A stretch of DNA of 14,746 bases from Treponema sp. (GTDB lineage: Bacteria > Spirochaetota > Spirochaetia > Treponematales > Breznakiellaceae). The notes beneath the pieces were generated by a model. The model had not been told where the DNA came from and ran no database searches. It saw only the letters and a program-made list of their open reading frames with translations. The DNA is taken from NCBI GenBank assembly GCA_031259035.1, contig JAIRLZ010000163.1, positions 1 to 14,746 of the forward strand, given 5' to 3'. The translations under genes were made by a program, and so were the position numbers. Below, piece by piece: positions 1 through 7,859 of this stretch; position 1 is the first letter of the stretch, and the number at the start of each line of letters is the position of its first letter.

Positions 1-2
1 TC

Positions 3-1886
3 AACCTGAGAGATTTTCCTATTTATATAAAAAAAGGATACATGGGCGCGGCTATGCGCGCTCAAGCCGATCTAAATTCCGGCGCGTGGATAAGAATACC
101 GGCCGGGGAAGAAAACGCGCCGCTGTACATTAAAGCGCTCTTCCCCAACGCCGCGCGGAGGTTTCTTTCTCCCTTTGCCGCGCAAGATGAGGCGTATACC
201 TATGTCATCAGTTTTCAGCTTGATACGCAAACCATGATGAAGATCACCAGCAACAAGCGGGAAATAGCCGGCGTTTTTCTGGCAAGCGTCGGCGACAACT
301 GGGAAATTTCCTTGAACGGGACCCTGCTTAAATCGGAAATACATATTGATAAAAATGGGCGGATCACCTCTCACCGCAGTTACCGGAAAGTGTATTTTCC
401 GGTTGACAATTCCCTTTTTCTCGCCGGAGAAAACCAGCTTACCTGTAGAATCATAGGCAGTCCTGACGACATCAATACGGGTTTCATGTACACAACTCCC
501 TATATAATAATGGATTACAATGAAATACCGAAAAACAACGACACCTTGACCGTCGCCCTGTGCGCCGTTTACATCTTTATGGGCGCGTACCATTTGGCGC
601 TGTTCATAACACACAAAAAAGACGCCTACGTTTTTCCCTATTCCTTGTTCTCCACTATGCTCGGCGTTTATTTTTTCGCAAGAACCGCCACAATCTACAC
701 ATTCATTCCGAATTCACTCATTGTCCACCGGATTGAGACCGGCGCATTATACATGATTGTGCCAATTTTTGCGGCTTTTTGTGAATTGCTTACAAAGCCT
801 TCCGGCGCGCTGTCGCTTTTTATTAAGATATACTGTATATTCAGCGTGATCCTTATCGTCACACAGGCGTTTTTCTCCCAGTCGTTCCGCGACGACACCC
901 TTTTAGTCTGGCAAATAGCGGGATCAGCCGCAATGGGGCGTACGTTTTATTATCTTATTTGTTTCTTTTCGGTGGCGGTAAAAAAACACCGGGCATTGAC
1001 CGCCATGAAACTGCCGTTTAGAGCGTATATGCATATTCTGGCGCAGACGGATTTTGGCGTCCTTTTTATTGGTTCCTTCATACTGCTGATCACCGGTATT
1101 ATCGACCTATTGAACGCTATGATCTTCCGCATTGACATCCTTATTTCCACGTACAGCTTCTTTTTGTTTACGGTCGGCATCTCGTTTTTACTGGCGCGGA
1201 AATTCAGGTATCTGTACGACCGGGTCGCCGATTTGCAGAACGCTATTTTGAAAACTATGGCGGAATTGGTTGAGTACCGCGACACGGTTACCGGCAGTCA
1301 TATTGAGCGCGCCAAATTGCTGGTCGAGATTCTTACGAAAGCCATGCTGAAAGATCGCCGGTATTCCAACATAATAAAAGATTGGGATATCGAACTGTTG
1401 GTTCAATCCTCCCAGCTTCATGACGTTGGAAAAATCGCTATCAGAGACAGCATACTCAGAAAAAAATCGGCGCTTACAGCCGAAGAATTCGAGGAAATGA
1501 AAAAACACGCCTCTTTCGGCATCAAGGTTATTGAACAAATCGAAAACAGCGCGCCGAACAACGATTTCTTGGAATACGCAAAAATATGCGCGGGCGCTCA
1601 CCACGAAAACTGGGACGGTTCGGGCTATCCCAACGGATTAAAAGCCGAGCAAATTCCGCTTCCGGGCAGAATCATGGCGATAGCCGATGTATACGACGCG
1701 CTCACCTCAACGAGACCGTACAAGCGGGCGTTTTCACATGAGGAAGCGGTCGACGCCATCAAAAAAGAGCGGAATCATAAATTCGATCCCGATCTTGTGG
1801 ATATTTTTTTGTCGGTTCAGGAACAGTTCAGGGCGGTTTCCCAGTCCGGCCGGTCCCACGGAAAGCCGAAGCCTCCAGCGCGCTGA
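3..1886 (+). CDS. 7TM receptor with HD-GYP c-di-GMP phosphodiesterase domain (5' end outside window)
   Basis: Membrane sensor predicted to hydrolyse cyclic di-GMP in the cytoplasm in response to an extracytoplasmic signal. Residues are numbered from the ATG at 42. Residues 1-165 form a soluble, beta-rich extracytoplasmic region of 7TMR-DISM style. About seven hydrophobic segments follow between 167 and 388. The HD-GYP domain covers about 398-597: TGSH 417-420, HD 460-461 in LHDVGKIAI, H489, HHENWDGSGYP 520-530 and IADVYDAL 547-554. All metal ligands and the GYP signature are present, so it should be active. The frame is open to base 3, and the ATG at 42 is followed by no signal peptide and has its AAGGA only 3 bases away. 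I infer that the true start lies upstream of the window. It converges with ugd across 3 bases. The family call is firm; the signal sensed is unknown. Confidence 0.88.
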   Translation, partial: NLRDFPIYIKKGYMGAAMRAQADLNSGAWIRIPAGEENAPLYIKALFPNAARRFLSPFAAQDEAYTYVISFQLDTQTMMKITSNKREIAGVFLASVGDNWEISLNGTLLKSEIHIDKNGRITSHRSYRKVYFPVDNSLFLAGENQLTCRIIGSPDDINTGFMYTTPYIIMDYNEIPKNNDTLTVALCAVYIFMGAYHLALFITHKKDAYVFPYSLFSTMLGVYFFARTATIYTFIPNSLIVHRIETGALYMIVPIFAAFCELLTKPSGALSLFIKIYCIFSVILIVTQAFFSQSFRDDTLLVWQIAGSAAMGRTFYYLICFFSVAVKKHRALTAMKLPFRAYMHILAQTDFGVLFIGSFILLITGIIDLLNAMIFRIDILISTYSFFLFTVGISFLLARKFRYLYDRVADLQNAILKTMAELVEYRDTVTGSHIERAKLLVEILTKAMLKDRRYSNIIKDWDIELLVQSSQLHDVGKIAIRDSILRKKSALTAEEFEEMKKHASFGIKVIEQIENSAPNNDFLEYAKICAGAHHENWDGSGYPNGLKAEQIPLPGRIMAIADVYDALTSTRPYKRAFSHEEAVDAIKKERNHKFDPDLVDIFLSVQEQFRAVSQSGRSHGKPKPPAR

Positions 1887-1889
1887 CGC

Positions 1890-3212
1890 CTACCTTCCCA
1901 CCCCAATATAGGTGAGACCCGCTCTCTCAACTTCTTCCCTCTTATAAATATTCCGCAAATCAAAAAAGTAAGGGAGAACGAGCGATTCCTTGATCTTGTT
2001 CAAATCAAGGTTTCTAAATTGGTTCCACGGCGTAAGAATGGCGAGGGCATCCGCGCCTCTGGCCGCTTCATACTCGCTCTCCGCAAACGTCATCGATGCC
2101 TTAATGCCGGCAAGCCGCCATTCCGCTTCCTTCATTGCGGCGGGATCAAAAAGGCGCAGCTTCGCGCCCGCTTCCGCAAGCCGCTCGCAGATGGCGATTG
2201 CAGGCGACTCCCGCATGTCATCGGTGTTTTGTTTGAACGCCAATCCTAAAATGGCGATGGTTTTCCCGTGCAAATCGCCCAGTTCAGCCTGTATCTTTTC
2301 CGCCATGCGGAGTTTCTGCCGTTCGTTGGCGCTGATTGCGGCCTCGACAAGCGACACCGGTTCGCCATGCTCCCTGCCGATTTGCGCCAGCGCCCTGGTG
2401 TCTTTCGGAAAGCAAGAGCCGCCATACCCAGGACCCGGGTGGAGGAATTTGGAGCCTATACGCCCGTCCCTGCCCACAGCTTTGGCGACGTCCTGTACAT
2501 CGGCGCCTGTTTTTTCACACAAATTCGCAATTTCGTTGATAAAGGTTATTTTCAGCGCCAGAAAAGCGTTGGAGGCGTATTTTATCATTTCCGCAGATTC
2601 AAGATTGGTTTCAATGTACGGCGTCTCGTTGAGGTACAGCGGACGGTACACGTCCTTCATAATGGAACGGGCTTTTTCGTTTTCCGTACCGATAACCACC
2701 CGATCCGGATGGGTGAAATCGTACACCGCGGTTCCCTCGCGTAGGAATTCGGGGTTTGAAACCACTTCAAAAGGTATCGCCGCTCCCCGCCGCGTCAGCT
2801 CTTCCTGTATCCATTCGCGCGCCTTGCGCCCGGTCCCGATCGGAACGGTGCTTTTGTCAACAACGACCGTCCATTTCCCGATAGTACGCCCGATTTCCCG
2901 CGCAACCGTTTCCACGTATTGCAAATCCGCGCTTCCATCGGCTGCGGGCGGGGTGCCGACCGCAATAAAAACCACCTCGCTCGCTTTTACCGCGCCGGAA
3001 AAGTCCGTGGTAAACGACAGCCTCCCTTCCTGCATGTTTCTTGCCACAATGCCGTCAAGACCCGGCTCAAAAATCGGTATAATCCCCTGCTTGAGCGCCT
3101 TGATTTTCTCACTGTCGCTGTCAACGCAGACGACCGTGTTGCCAAAATCCGCAAGGCATGCGCCCGATACGGAGCCGACATATCCTGTTCCTATCACCGC
3201 GATAGAGACCAT
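1890..3212 (-). CDS. ugd: UDP-glucose 6-dehydrogenase
   Basis: Cytoplasmic NAD-dependent enzyme that oxidises UDP-glucose twice to UDP-glucuronate, a precursor of acidic surface polysaccharides. At 440 residues it has the usual length. It shows the N-terminal Rossmann motif GTGYVG (8-13), VGTPP (85-89), STVPIGTG (121-128), NPEFLREG (153-160), K211 and N215 in KYASNAFLALK, and the catalytic cysteine C267 in GGSCFPKD (264-271). The C-terminal Rossmann half has LGLAFKQNTDDMRESP (322-337). The ATG is fixed by an AGGAGG at 3217-3222. It is the last gene of the aroB-omp-ABC-ugd group, 74 bases behind the ABC gene, and that gap holds a long perfect palindrome. A related UDP-sugar dehydrogenase (for example UDP-ManNAc dehydrogenase) is possible but less likely from these motifs. 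Confidence 0.93.
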   Translation of the reverse strand: MVSIAVIGTGYVGSVSGACLADFGNTVVCVDSDSEKIKALKQGIIPIFEPGLDGIVARNMQEGRLSFTTDFSGAVKASEVVFIAVGTPPAADGSADLQYVETVAREIGRTIGKWTVVVDKSTVPIGTGRKAREWIQEELTRRGAAIPFEVVSNPEFLREGTAVYDFTHPDRVVIGTENEKARSIMKDVYRPLYLNETPYIETNLESAEMIKYASNAFLALKITFINEIANLCEKTGADVQDVAKAVGRDGRIGSKFLHPGPGYGGSCFPKDTRALAQIGREHGEPVSLVEAAISANERQKLRMAEKIQAELGDLHGKTIAILGLAFKQNTDDMRESPAIAICERLAEAGAKLRLFDPAAMKEAEWRLAGIKASMTFAESEYEAARGADALAILTPWNQFRNLDLNKIKESLVLPYFFDLRNIYKREEVERAGLTYIGVGR

Positions 3213-3216
3213 CTTT

Positions 3217-3222
3217 CCTCCT
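3217..3222 (-). promoter_or_regulatory. Ribosome binding site of ugd
   Basis: AGGAGG on the minus strand, 4 bases before the ATG at 3212. It sits about 10 bases downstream of the 3233-3267 palindrome, so a hairpin there would stand directly in front of the site without covering it. Confidence 0.8.
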
Positions 3223-3232
3223 AAAGGTTCCG

Positions 3233-3267
3233 TGCGGAAATAACATGTTCCACATGTTATTTCCGCA
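3233..3267. repeat. Perfect inverted repeat, 16-bp stem and 3-base loop, between ABC gene and ugd
   Basis: Arms 3233-3248 and 3252-3267 are exactly complementary around the loop TCC; each arm carries GGAAATAACATGT or its complement. It lies in the 74-base gap after the ABC stop (3287) and before the ugd start (3212). Neither side is followed by a T tract, so it is not a typical intrinsic terminator. It may be an operator, an mRNA-stabilising hairpin or an attenuator. The symmetry is seen directly; the function is unknown. Confidence 0.85.
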
Positions 3268-3286
3268 TGTTTCCCAAGCCGCGGAT

Positions 3287-5083
3287 CTACAATCCGTCAG
3301 CCATTTTTCTGAACATTTCGTTTTTTTGGTACAATTCTTCGTAATTTCCGCTGTCAACAATAACGCCCTTATCCATCATATAAATGACATCGCAGTTTCT
3401 TACCGTAGTGATGCGGTGCGCCACCATGATGATGGTTTTCTTATGCCCAATTCGTTTGATAGCGTCCATGATTGCGCCTTCCGTAACCCCATCCAACGCG
3501 CTTGTCGCCTCGTCGAGTATCAGTACCGTGGGGTTGTGGTACACGGCGCGGGCGATGCCAATACGCTGCCGCTGTCCGCCTGAGAGACGAATTCCCCGCT
3601 CTCCAATAACAGTTTCATATTTTCGCTCCAGTTCATTCTGTACAAAATCGTGGATGTTCGCAATTTTCGCCGCGTTCACGACATCCTTGTCATTTATCTT
3701 GTCCGGCGCGACGCCAAACGCGATGTTGTTCCGTATGGTGTCATCCGTCAAGTAGATGGATTGCGGTACATAGCCCAGATTCATCTGCCAGTTTTTCCGG
3801 TTTTCATTGGTTATTTCAACATCGTCAATAAAAATTTTACCCTCTTGAGGTTCCAAAAGCCCCAACAGTATGTCAATGAACGTTGTTTTTCCACATCCTG
3901 TCGAGCCGACCAGCGCCACCGAGGTGTTGGCTTTTATATGCAGGCTTTGATTTTTAATCACTCTTTTTTCAGCTTTTTCAGCGTTAGGATAAGAAAAAGC
4001 GATATTCTCAAGTCTGATGCTATTATGAAAATCCAATCTCGGAATGCCGTTGGAGAGCGGAACTCCTTCGGGAAGCTCGACCAATGTACGGTGCAGTTTG
4101 TCCAGCGTCGCCCGGTGATAGCGCAGCCCCGTGAAACAGCGGTAAATTTTCTGTAAATTCGGCAGCAACCGGTACGCGCCGAATGCGTAAACGGTTAATG
4201 ACGGCAGGAAATCATCTATGCGCCGCCCCATAGCTATCATAATAATAATAATGCCGACAATACTGCCAAACGCGACCGTCTCCAACAGGAATTTTGGAAG
4301 CTCGGATACCGTGTCATTTATCGCATTGCTTCTCGCCACCCTTTTTGACGGTACGCTGAAAAGGTCAAGAAAAATCTTCTCTTTTCCCAATATTTTTACA
4401 TCTTTTATCCCGCCGAATGTCTCAAGAACATATTTATTCCTGAGAACGCTCAAGGCGTAGCGTTCTTTTCCTTTCCGGTCAAGAAATTTCCTTATCGTAT
4501 AGAAAATAAGAATATACAATAAAGAAAAAATAGCGCTGACGGACAGCGCGATAAAGGGATTTACGATAATCAGCAAAATAACGACCGCAACGGAAATCAC
4601 CAAACTTGCGATGAGATTTAAAACATTCAACAGAATGTTGGAAATGAAATTGTTCACTTCGGTTAAAATTTGCTGGGTTATTGACGCGGCGTTTATATTC
4701 AGGAAAAAAGTATAGCGCTGCTTCAGGTATTTTTCAAAAAGTCTCATTGAAATAGAATGATTTCTCTTCCCTGTGTACGAATAGAGGACATAGTGAATAA
4801 AGGCGAGAGACAAATTGCTTAACGCCAGAATGATCACAACGGCGATGCCGAATGTGATGATAAACTGGGTGTCCGAAGAAAAATGTAAGAAACTATACAC
4901 TTTTTCTAAATAAACATTGCTGTGGATCATGCCGGCGTTTGACAATATCGCCATAAACGGACCGATAGAGCCGACCCCGATTAGTTCGATAAATCCCATG
5001 GCGAGAATCAGAAGAAAAATAAAACCAAGCTGTTTTTTTTCACGACTGTCAAGAATATCGAAAATAAGTTTAAAATCAGGCAT
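3287..5083 (-). CDS. ABC exporter, fused TMD-NBD half-transporter (PglK/MsbA-like)
   Basis: Inner-membrane ABC exporter half-molecule of 598 residues that should work as a homodimer. Residues 1-320 hold about six hydrophobic segments (roughly 18-48, 72-100, 145-172, 174-196, 265-285 and 290-305). The nucleotide-binding domain starts near 355 and has every motif: Walker A GSTGCGKT (393-400), Q-loop Q441, signature LSGGQ (500-504), Walker B LILDE (521-525), D-loop SALD (528-531) and H-loop H556. The TMD start resembles the flippases of lipid-linked oligosaccharides (PglK type) rather than drug pumps; this is an impression without alignment. ATG at 5083 follows AGAGGAC (5087-5093), 8 bases after the omp stop. 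The neighbours ugd and an Omp85-like barrel support envelope glycan or lipid export. An eight-A run lies near the 5' end (5033-5040). Confidence 0.9.
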   Translation of the reverse strand: MPDFKLIFDILDSREKKQLGFIFLLILAMGFIELIGVGSIGPFMAILSNAGMIHSNVYLEKVYSFLHFSSDTQFIITFGIAVVIILALSNLSLAFIHYVLYSYTGKRNHSISMRLFEKYLKQRYTFFLNINAASITQQILTEVNNFISNILLNVLNLIASLVISVAVVILLIIVNPFIALSVSAIFSLLYILIFYTIRKFLDRKGKERYALSVLRNKYVLETFGGIKDVKILGKEKIFLDLFSVPSKRVARSNAINDTVSELPKFLLETVAFGSIVGIIIIMIAMGRRIDDFLPSLTVYAFGAYRLLPNLQKIYRCFTGLRYHRATLDKLHRTLVELPEGVPLSNGIPRLDFHNSIRLENIAFSYPNAEKAEKRVIKNQSLHIKANTSVALVGSTGCGKTTFIDILLGLLEPQEGKIFIDDVEITNENRKNWQMNLGYVPQSIYLTDDTIRNNIAFGVAPDKINDKDVVNAAKIANIHDFVQNELERKYETVIGERGIRLSGGQRQRIGIARAVYHNPTVLILDEATSALDGVTEGAIMDAIKRIGHKKTIIMVAHRITTVRNCDVIYMMDKGVIVDSGNYEELYQKNEMFRKMADGL

Positions 5084-5086
5084 TTT

Positions 5087-5093
5087 GTCCTCT
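5087..5093 (-). promoter_or_regulatory. Ribosome binding site of the ABC exporter gene
   Basis: AGAGGAC just before the ATG at 5083. It overlaps the TAG stop of the Omp85-like gene (5092-5094), which suggests the two genes are translated from one mRNA. Confidence 0.7.
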
Positions 5094-6720
5094 AATAGTG
5101 ATGTCCCACGCCGATGAATATTTCATCGTATCCCGGCATTTTTCCGGTTTCAATTATTTTATTTATATTGTAACCGACGCTTAGGCGCACATAAAAACTG
5201 CGCCAGGCAAGCGGAAAGAAAATAATTTCAAAACCGGCCGCGCACACCGGCGCCGATGAAAAACGGCTGTCCTTCCAATCCGTATATCTTCCGCCGCTCC
5301 ATGAAACCTCTCTTTTCCCCTGCAAAAGGGCCGCGTCAATAAACGGCGACACATGCATATCAAAATTAAAGTACCGCAAGGCCTTCACGCCAAACCATTC
5401 GGAGGGCGTGAAATGCAGGATTTGCAAAGGAAAGTCAGCGTTTAACAGGAGCATAAAACCGGCGTTTTCCGCTATGAGCGTATTGTCTCTTACGCCTCGG
5501 AGTTTGCTTCCGACCTCGGTATACGCAGGGTAACGTCCGCTCTTGAAATTATTGGTAAAAAACCATTGGTTAAACGACAAGCGCCCGGAAACGCCAAAAA
5601 AAGAAGCGATTTTTTTGTGCGCCTGCGCGCCGGCGCTGTAATCGACGCTCCAATCGTTTCTATACATATTATAAGTGTTTGAGTTGTCAAAGGAAGCGTC
5701 CAGTCCGTTCCTGAAATTTTCAAACCAATTTATTTTTCCAAAGCCAAGTCTATGGGAGAACGTCAGCGCCGGCCCTTTCCTCAACTCGTCCAGTTCCGTG
5801 AAATTGCAGTTGATTTTCCAAGTAATTTTTGGAGTGTACGTTATTTCTCCGAAACCGCCGGCCTCAAGACCTAAAGGAACTTTCCATGAGGAGATCAACG
5901 CGCTTGACGTATAAAACGGAGCGAATTCGCCGAATTCATTCTGGTACACCGTACCGTTTTCTTCGTTGAAAATAAAACTTTGTTCAAAACCAATCGTAAT
6001 TGTCGTTCTTCTCCAGGGAATATCCATCGAAACGCCTGTAGTATTTTTATAGTACAGCGGCTCTCCGAATGTGTACGCAAGCTCATGATCAAAATTGAAA
6101 TTCCATTGAAACCCCATGAATTTAAACGGCGTGTCAGAATCAATGCTGAACATTATGGAACCTTCATCCCACGCCTGCCGCGCTATGTCTTTGCCGTTAT
6201 CCCAGTGATCCTCGTCAAGCATATAGCCGATATCCAAACGCAACGGCTGCATAGTGCCGAGAAAATTATAGTCCCTGATTTTCAACTCCACATCAAGCCC
6301 TTCGCTGGTGCTGTACTTTGGCTCAGGCAGCGCGATAAGATTTCTCGTATCAACGAGTTCCACCACAAGGTAGACCGGAATTTTGCCGCCCTCTTCTGGC
6401 TCTCCCACAGTGTAGGCGATGCGCACGGATTCCAGCACCCGTGTATTTAAAAGGGTTTGTTCTTTGTCCTTGATATATTTCTCCAGCTTTGTTTTGCCGG
6501 CGATCTCTTCCCCTTCATTGATTTGCGCGGCGCGGGACGCGGCCCACGCCTTGGTGCGCCCCGTTATCTGATACGCCACGTCGCTGATATAAAAAACCGC
6601 TTGATCCTCATCCGCGTCATGCCGCGCTTTACCGCCGCCTTCCTCTTCCTGAGCGTACAGCGGCGCCATCATAAGGAAGGGTAAAAGGCATGAAAAAAAG
6701 AAACTGTTTCTTTTTTTCAT
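5092..6720 (-). CDS. Omp85-family outer-membrane beta-barrel with one POTRA-like domain
   Basis: Probable outer-membrane protein of 542 residues. A signal peptide is clear: KKR, then a hydrophobic run 7-22, with cleavage near LYA-Q at 23/24. Residues 42-124 form one alpha/beta unit that looks like a single POTRA domain and ends in VYLVVELVD. The rest (about 140-542) alternates polar and aromatic residues as a beta-barrel does, and the last residue is Tyr after GVGHH, as at barrel C-termini. KLRGVRDNTLIAEN (406-419), followed by LLLNADFPL, fits the conserved (V/L)RG L6-loop motif of Omp85 proteins. It is much shorter than BamA (usually near 800 residues and five POTRAs), so it is not the main assembly factor; a TamA-like or patatin-barrel relative, or an export partner, is possible. 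The ATG overlaps the aroB stop (ATGA) and lies inside a 35-base palindrome; GGAG precedes it by 7 bases. Confidence 0.75.
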   Translation of the reverse strand: MKKRNSFFFSCLLPFLMMAPLYAQEEEGGGKARHDADEDQAVFYISDVAYQITGRTKAWAASRAAQINEGEEIAGKTKLEKYIKDKEQTLLNTRVLESVRIAYTVGEPEEGGKIPVYLVVELVDTRNLIALPEPKYSTSEGLDVELKIRDYNFLGTMQPLRLDIGYMLDEDHWDNGKDIARQAWDEGSIMFSIDSDTPFKFMGFQWNFNFDHELAYTFGEPLYYKNTTGVSMDIPWRRTTITIGFEQSFIFNEENGTVYQNEFGEFAPFYTSSALISSWKVPLGLEAGGFGEITYTPKITWKINCNFTELDELRKGPALTFSHRLGFGKINWFENFRNGLDASFDNSNTYNMYRNDWSVDYSAGAQAHKKIASFFGVSGRLSFNQWFFTNNFKSGRYPAYTEVGSKLRGVRDNTLIAENAGFMLLLNADFPLQILHFTPSEWFGVKALRYFNFDMHVSPFIDAALLQGKREVSWSGGRYTDWKDSRFSSAPVCAAGFEIIFFPLAWRSFYVRLSVGYNINKIIETGKMPGYDEIFIGVGHHY

Positions 6721-6722
6721 GC
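6688..6722. repeat. 35-base perfect palindrome covering the aroB stop and omp start
   Basis: Arms 6688-6704 and 6706-6722 (17 bases each) are exact reverse complements around T6705. In the minus-strand mRNA this is GCAUG, seven A, GAAAC and the mirror image, so the start codon of the Omp85-like gene is inside the stem while its GGAG stays just outside. Because of the symmetry the plus strand also begins an ATG frame here, which is not a gene. Confidence 0.9.
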
Positions 6723-7859
6723 GGCTTCTCCGTTGATAATATGGAGTATTTTTTCCATCTCCGCCCTCTCATTTTTTTCTATAAAAACGACGCCGCAGCC
6801 GCGTTGTTCCGGGACGACAAAGGCGAGATTGCCCGCTTGTTTCTTCTTGTCATTAAACAGAGCCTCCATGAAGCGCCCGGCGTCCTTCATGCGGGGGTGC
6901 GGCGCCCGCGTCTCATAACCGAATGAGTCCAACAGCCCGGTGATTTTTTCAGCGCGGTCGCATCCGGTCACGCCGAGCGATTGCCCCAGATCGCAGGCGC
7001 GCGCTATCCCCCACGCCACCGCTTCCCCATGAGTGAGGCGCCCAAGTCCGACTGACGCTTCCAGGGCATGCCCGAAGGTGTGTCCAAGGTTCAAAAGCCT
7101 GCGCCGGGTTCCGGTCTCTTCCGGATCCTCTTCAACGATGCGCCCTTTTATTTCAACGGATCTCGCTATACATGCGAGCAGTTCGCCCCGCAGGAAACTG
7201 TCTCGCGCCATGTTCGCCGGAAAATCCGGCGAGGAGAATGCGCCGTTCAGACGCCCAACGCGGTCAAGAAAATCATCGTTGTCATCCAAAACGGCGGTCT
7301 TTAAAAGCTCGGCGAATCCGGATTTCCATTCCCGTCCGGGCAGTGTGGACAAAGCTTCCAGCGGCATGATGACAAGCGGGCTTGGATAAAAGGTTCCGAT
7401 AAAATTTTTCATGCCGAAAAGGTCAAAACCGGTTTTGCCGCCCACGGCGGCGTCAACCATACCAAGCAATGTGGTGGGTGCCAGCGCGAGTTTTGCGCCC
7501 CGCATGTACACCGAAGCCGCGAATGCCGTCATATCGGTTATTACGCCGCCTCCTACGCCTATGAAAACGCCGTCCCTTCCGAGTCCCGCGTCCCTCGCGG
7601 CTTTCAGTATCTTTTCGACATTCGCCCAATTTTTGGCGCTTTCCCCGGCCGGCAACGTACATATTCCGCATGAGCGCGCGATGGCGGGCGCGATAGCGGG
7701 CGCGATTTTGGCCGCAATGCCGGCGGTATTCTCGTCGCAAACAAGCAAACGGGCGCCTCCGCCATCAGCGCCGCCGTCAAGTATGACGTGAATAGCATCA
7801 ATAGCTTCTTCTATATAAATTATTGACGCAACGCCGCCAAATGTGAAGATTAAATTCAT
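6717..7859 (-). CDS. aroB: 3-dehydroquinate synthase
   Basis: Second enzyme of the shikimate pathway: converts DAHP to 3-dehydroquinate, cytoplasmic, NAD- and metal-dependent. At 380 residues it is slightly longer than the usual 350-365. Recognised by PAGESAKNW (70-78), the NAD-binding GVGGGVITDM (101-110), PTTLLGMVDAAVGGKTG (128-144), GFAELLK with metal ligand E184, LGHTFGHALE with H260, and THGEAVAWG with H277. All catalytic residues are visible. The ATG at 7859 has no Shine-Dalgarno sequence and sits in a very AT-rich stretch, so a leaderless or very short-leader mRNA is possible. First gene of the aroB-omp-ABC-ugd group. Residues 51-61 contain a small in-frame repeat (IAPAIAPAIA) encoded by a 12-base tandem duplication. 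Confidence 0.95.
   Translation of the reverse strand: MNLIFTFGGVASIIYIEEAIDAIHVILDGGADGGGARLLVCDENTAGIAAKIAPAIAPAIARSCGICTLPAGESAKNWANVEKILKAARDAGLGRDGVFIGVGGGVITDMTAFAASVYMRGAKLALAPTTLLGMVDAAVGGKTGFDLFGMKNFIGTFYPSPLVIMPLEALSTLPGREWKSGFAELLKTAVLDDNDDFLDRVGRLNGAFSSPDFPANMARDSFLRGELLACIARSVEIKGRIVEEDPEETGTRRRLLNLGHTFGHALEASVGLGRLTHGEAVAWGIARACDLGQSLGVTGCDRAEKITGLLDSFGYETRAPHPRMKDAGRFMEALFNDKKKQAGNLAFVVPEQRGCGVVFIEKNERAEMEKILHIINGEAA
7678..7706. repeat. 12-base tandem repeat inside aroB
   Basis: The unit GCGAT(G/A)GCGGGC occurs twice and is followed by a partial GCGAT. It keeps the frame and adds IAPA steps to AroB between the N-terminal strand and the NAD site, which probably accounts for part of the extra length. 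Confidence 0.7.

Noticed and set aside
1990..3243. 417-codon plus-strand open frame opposite ugd
   Set aside because: It mirrors the well-supported ugd gene and shows no recognisable domain; its composition is that of an antisense shadow.
6690..6926. Plus-strand frame beginning with the same residues as the barrel signal peptide
   Set aside because: It arises only because the 35-base palindrome reads the same on both strands; the rest is antisense to aroB.
7214..7232. 8-bp inverted repeat in aroB
   Set aside because: Stems of this length are expected by chance in a window of this size, and it lies in mid-gene.
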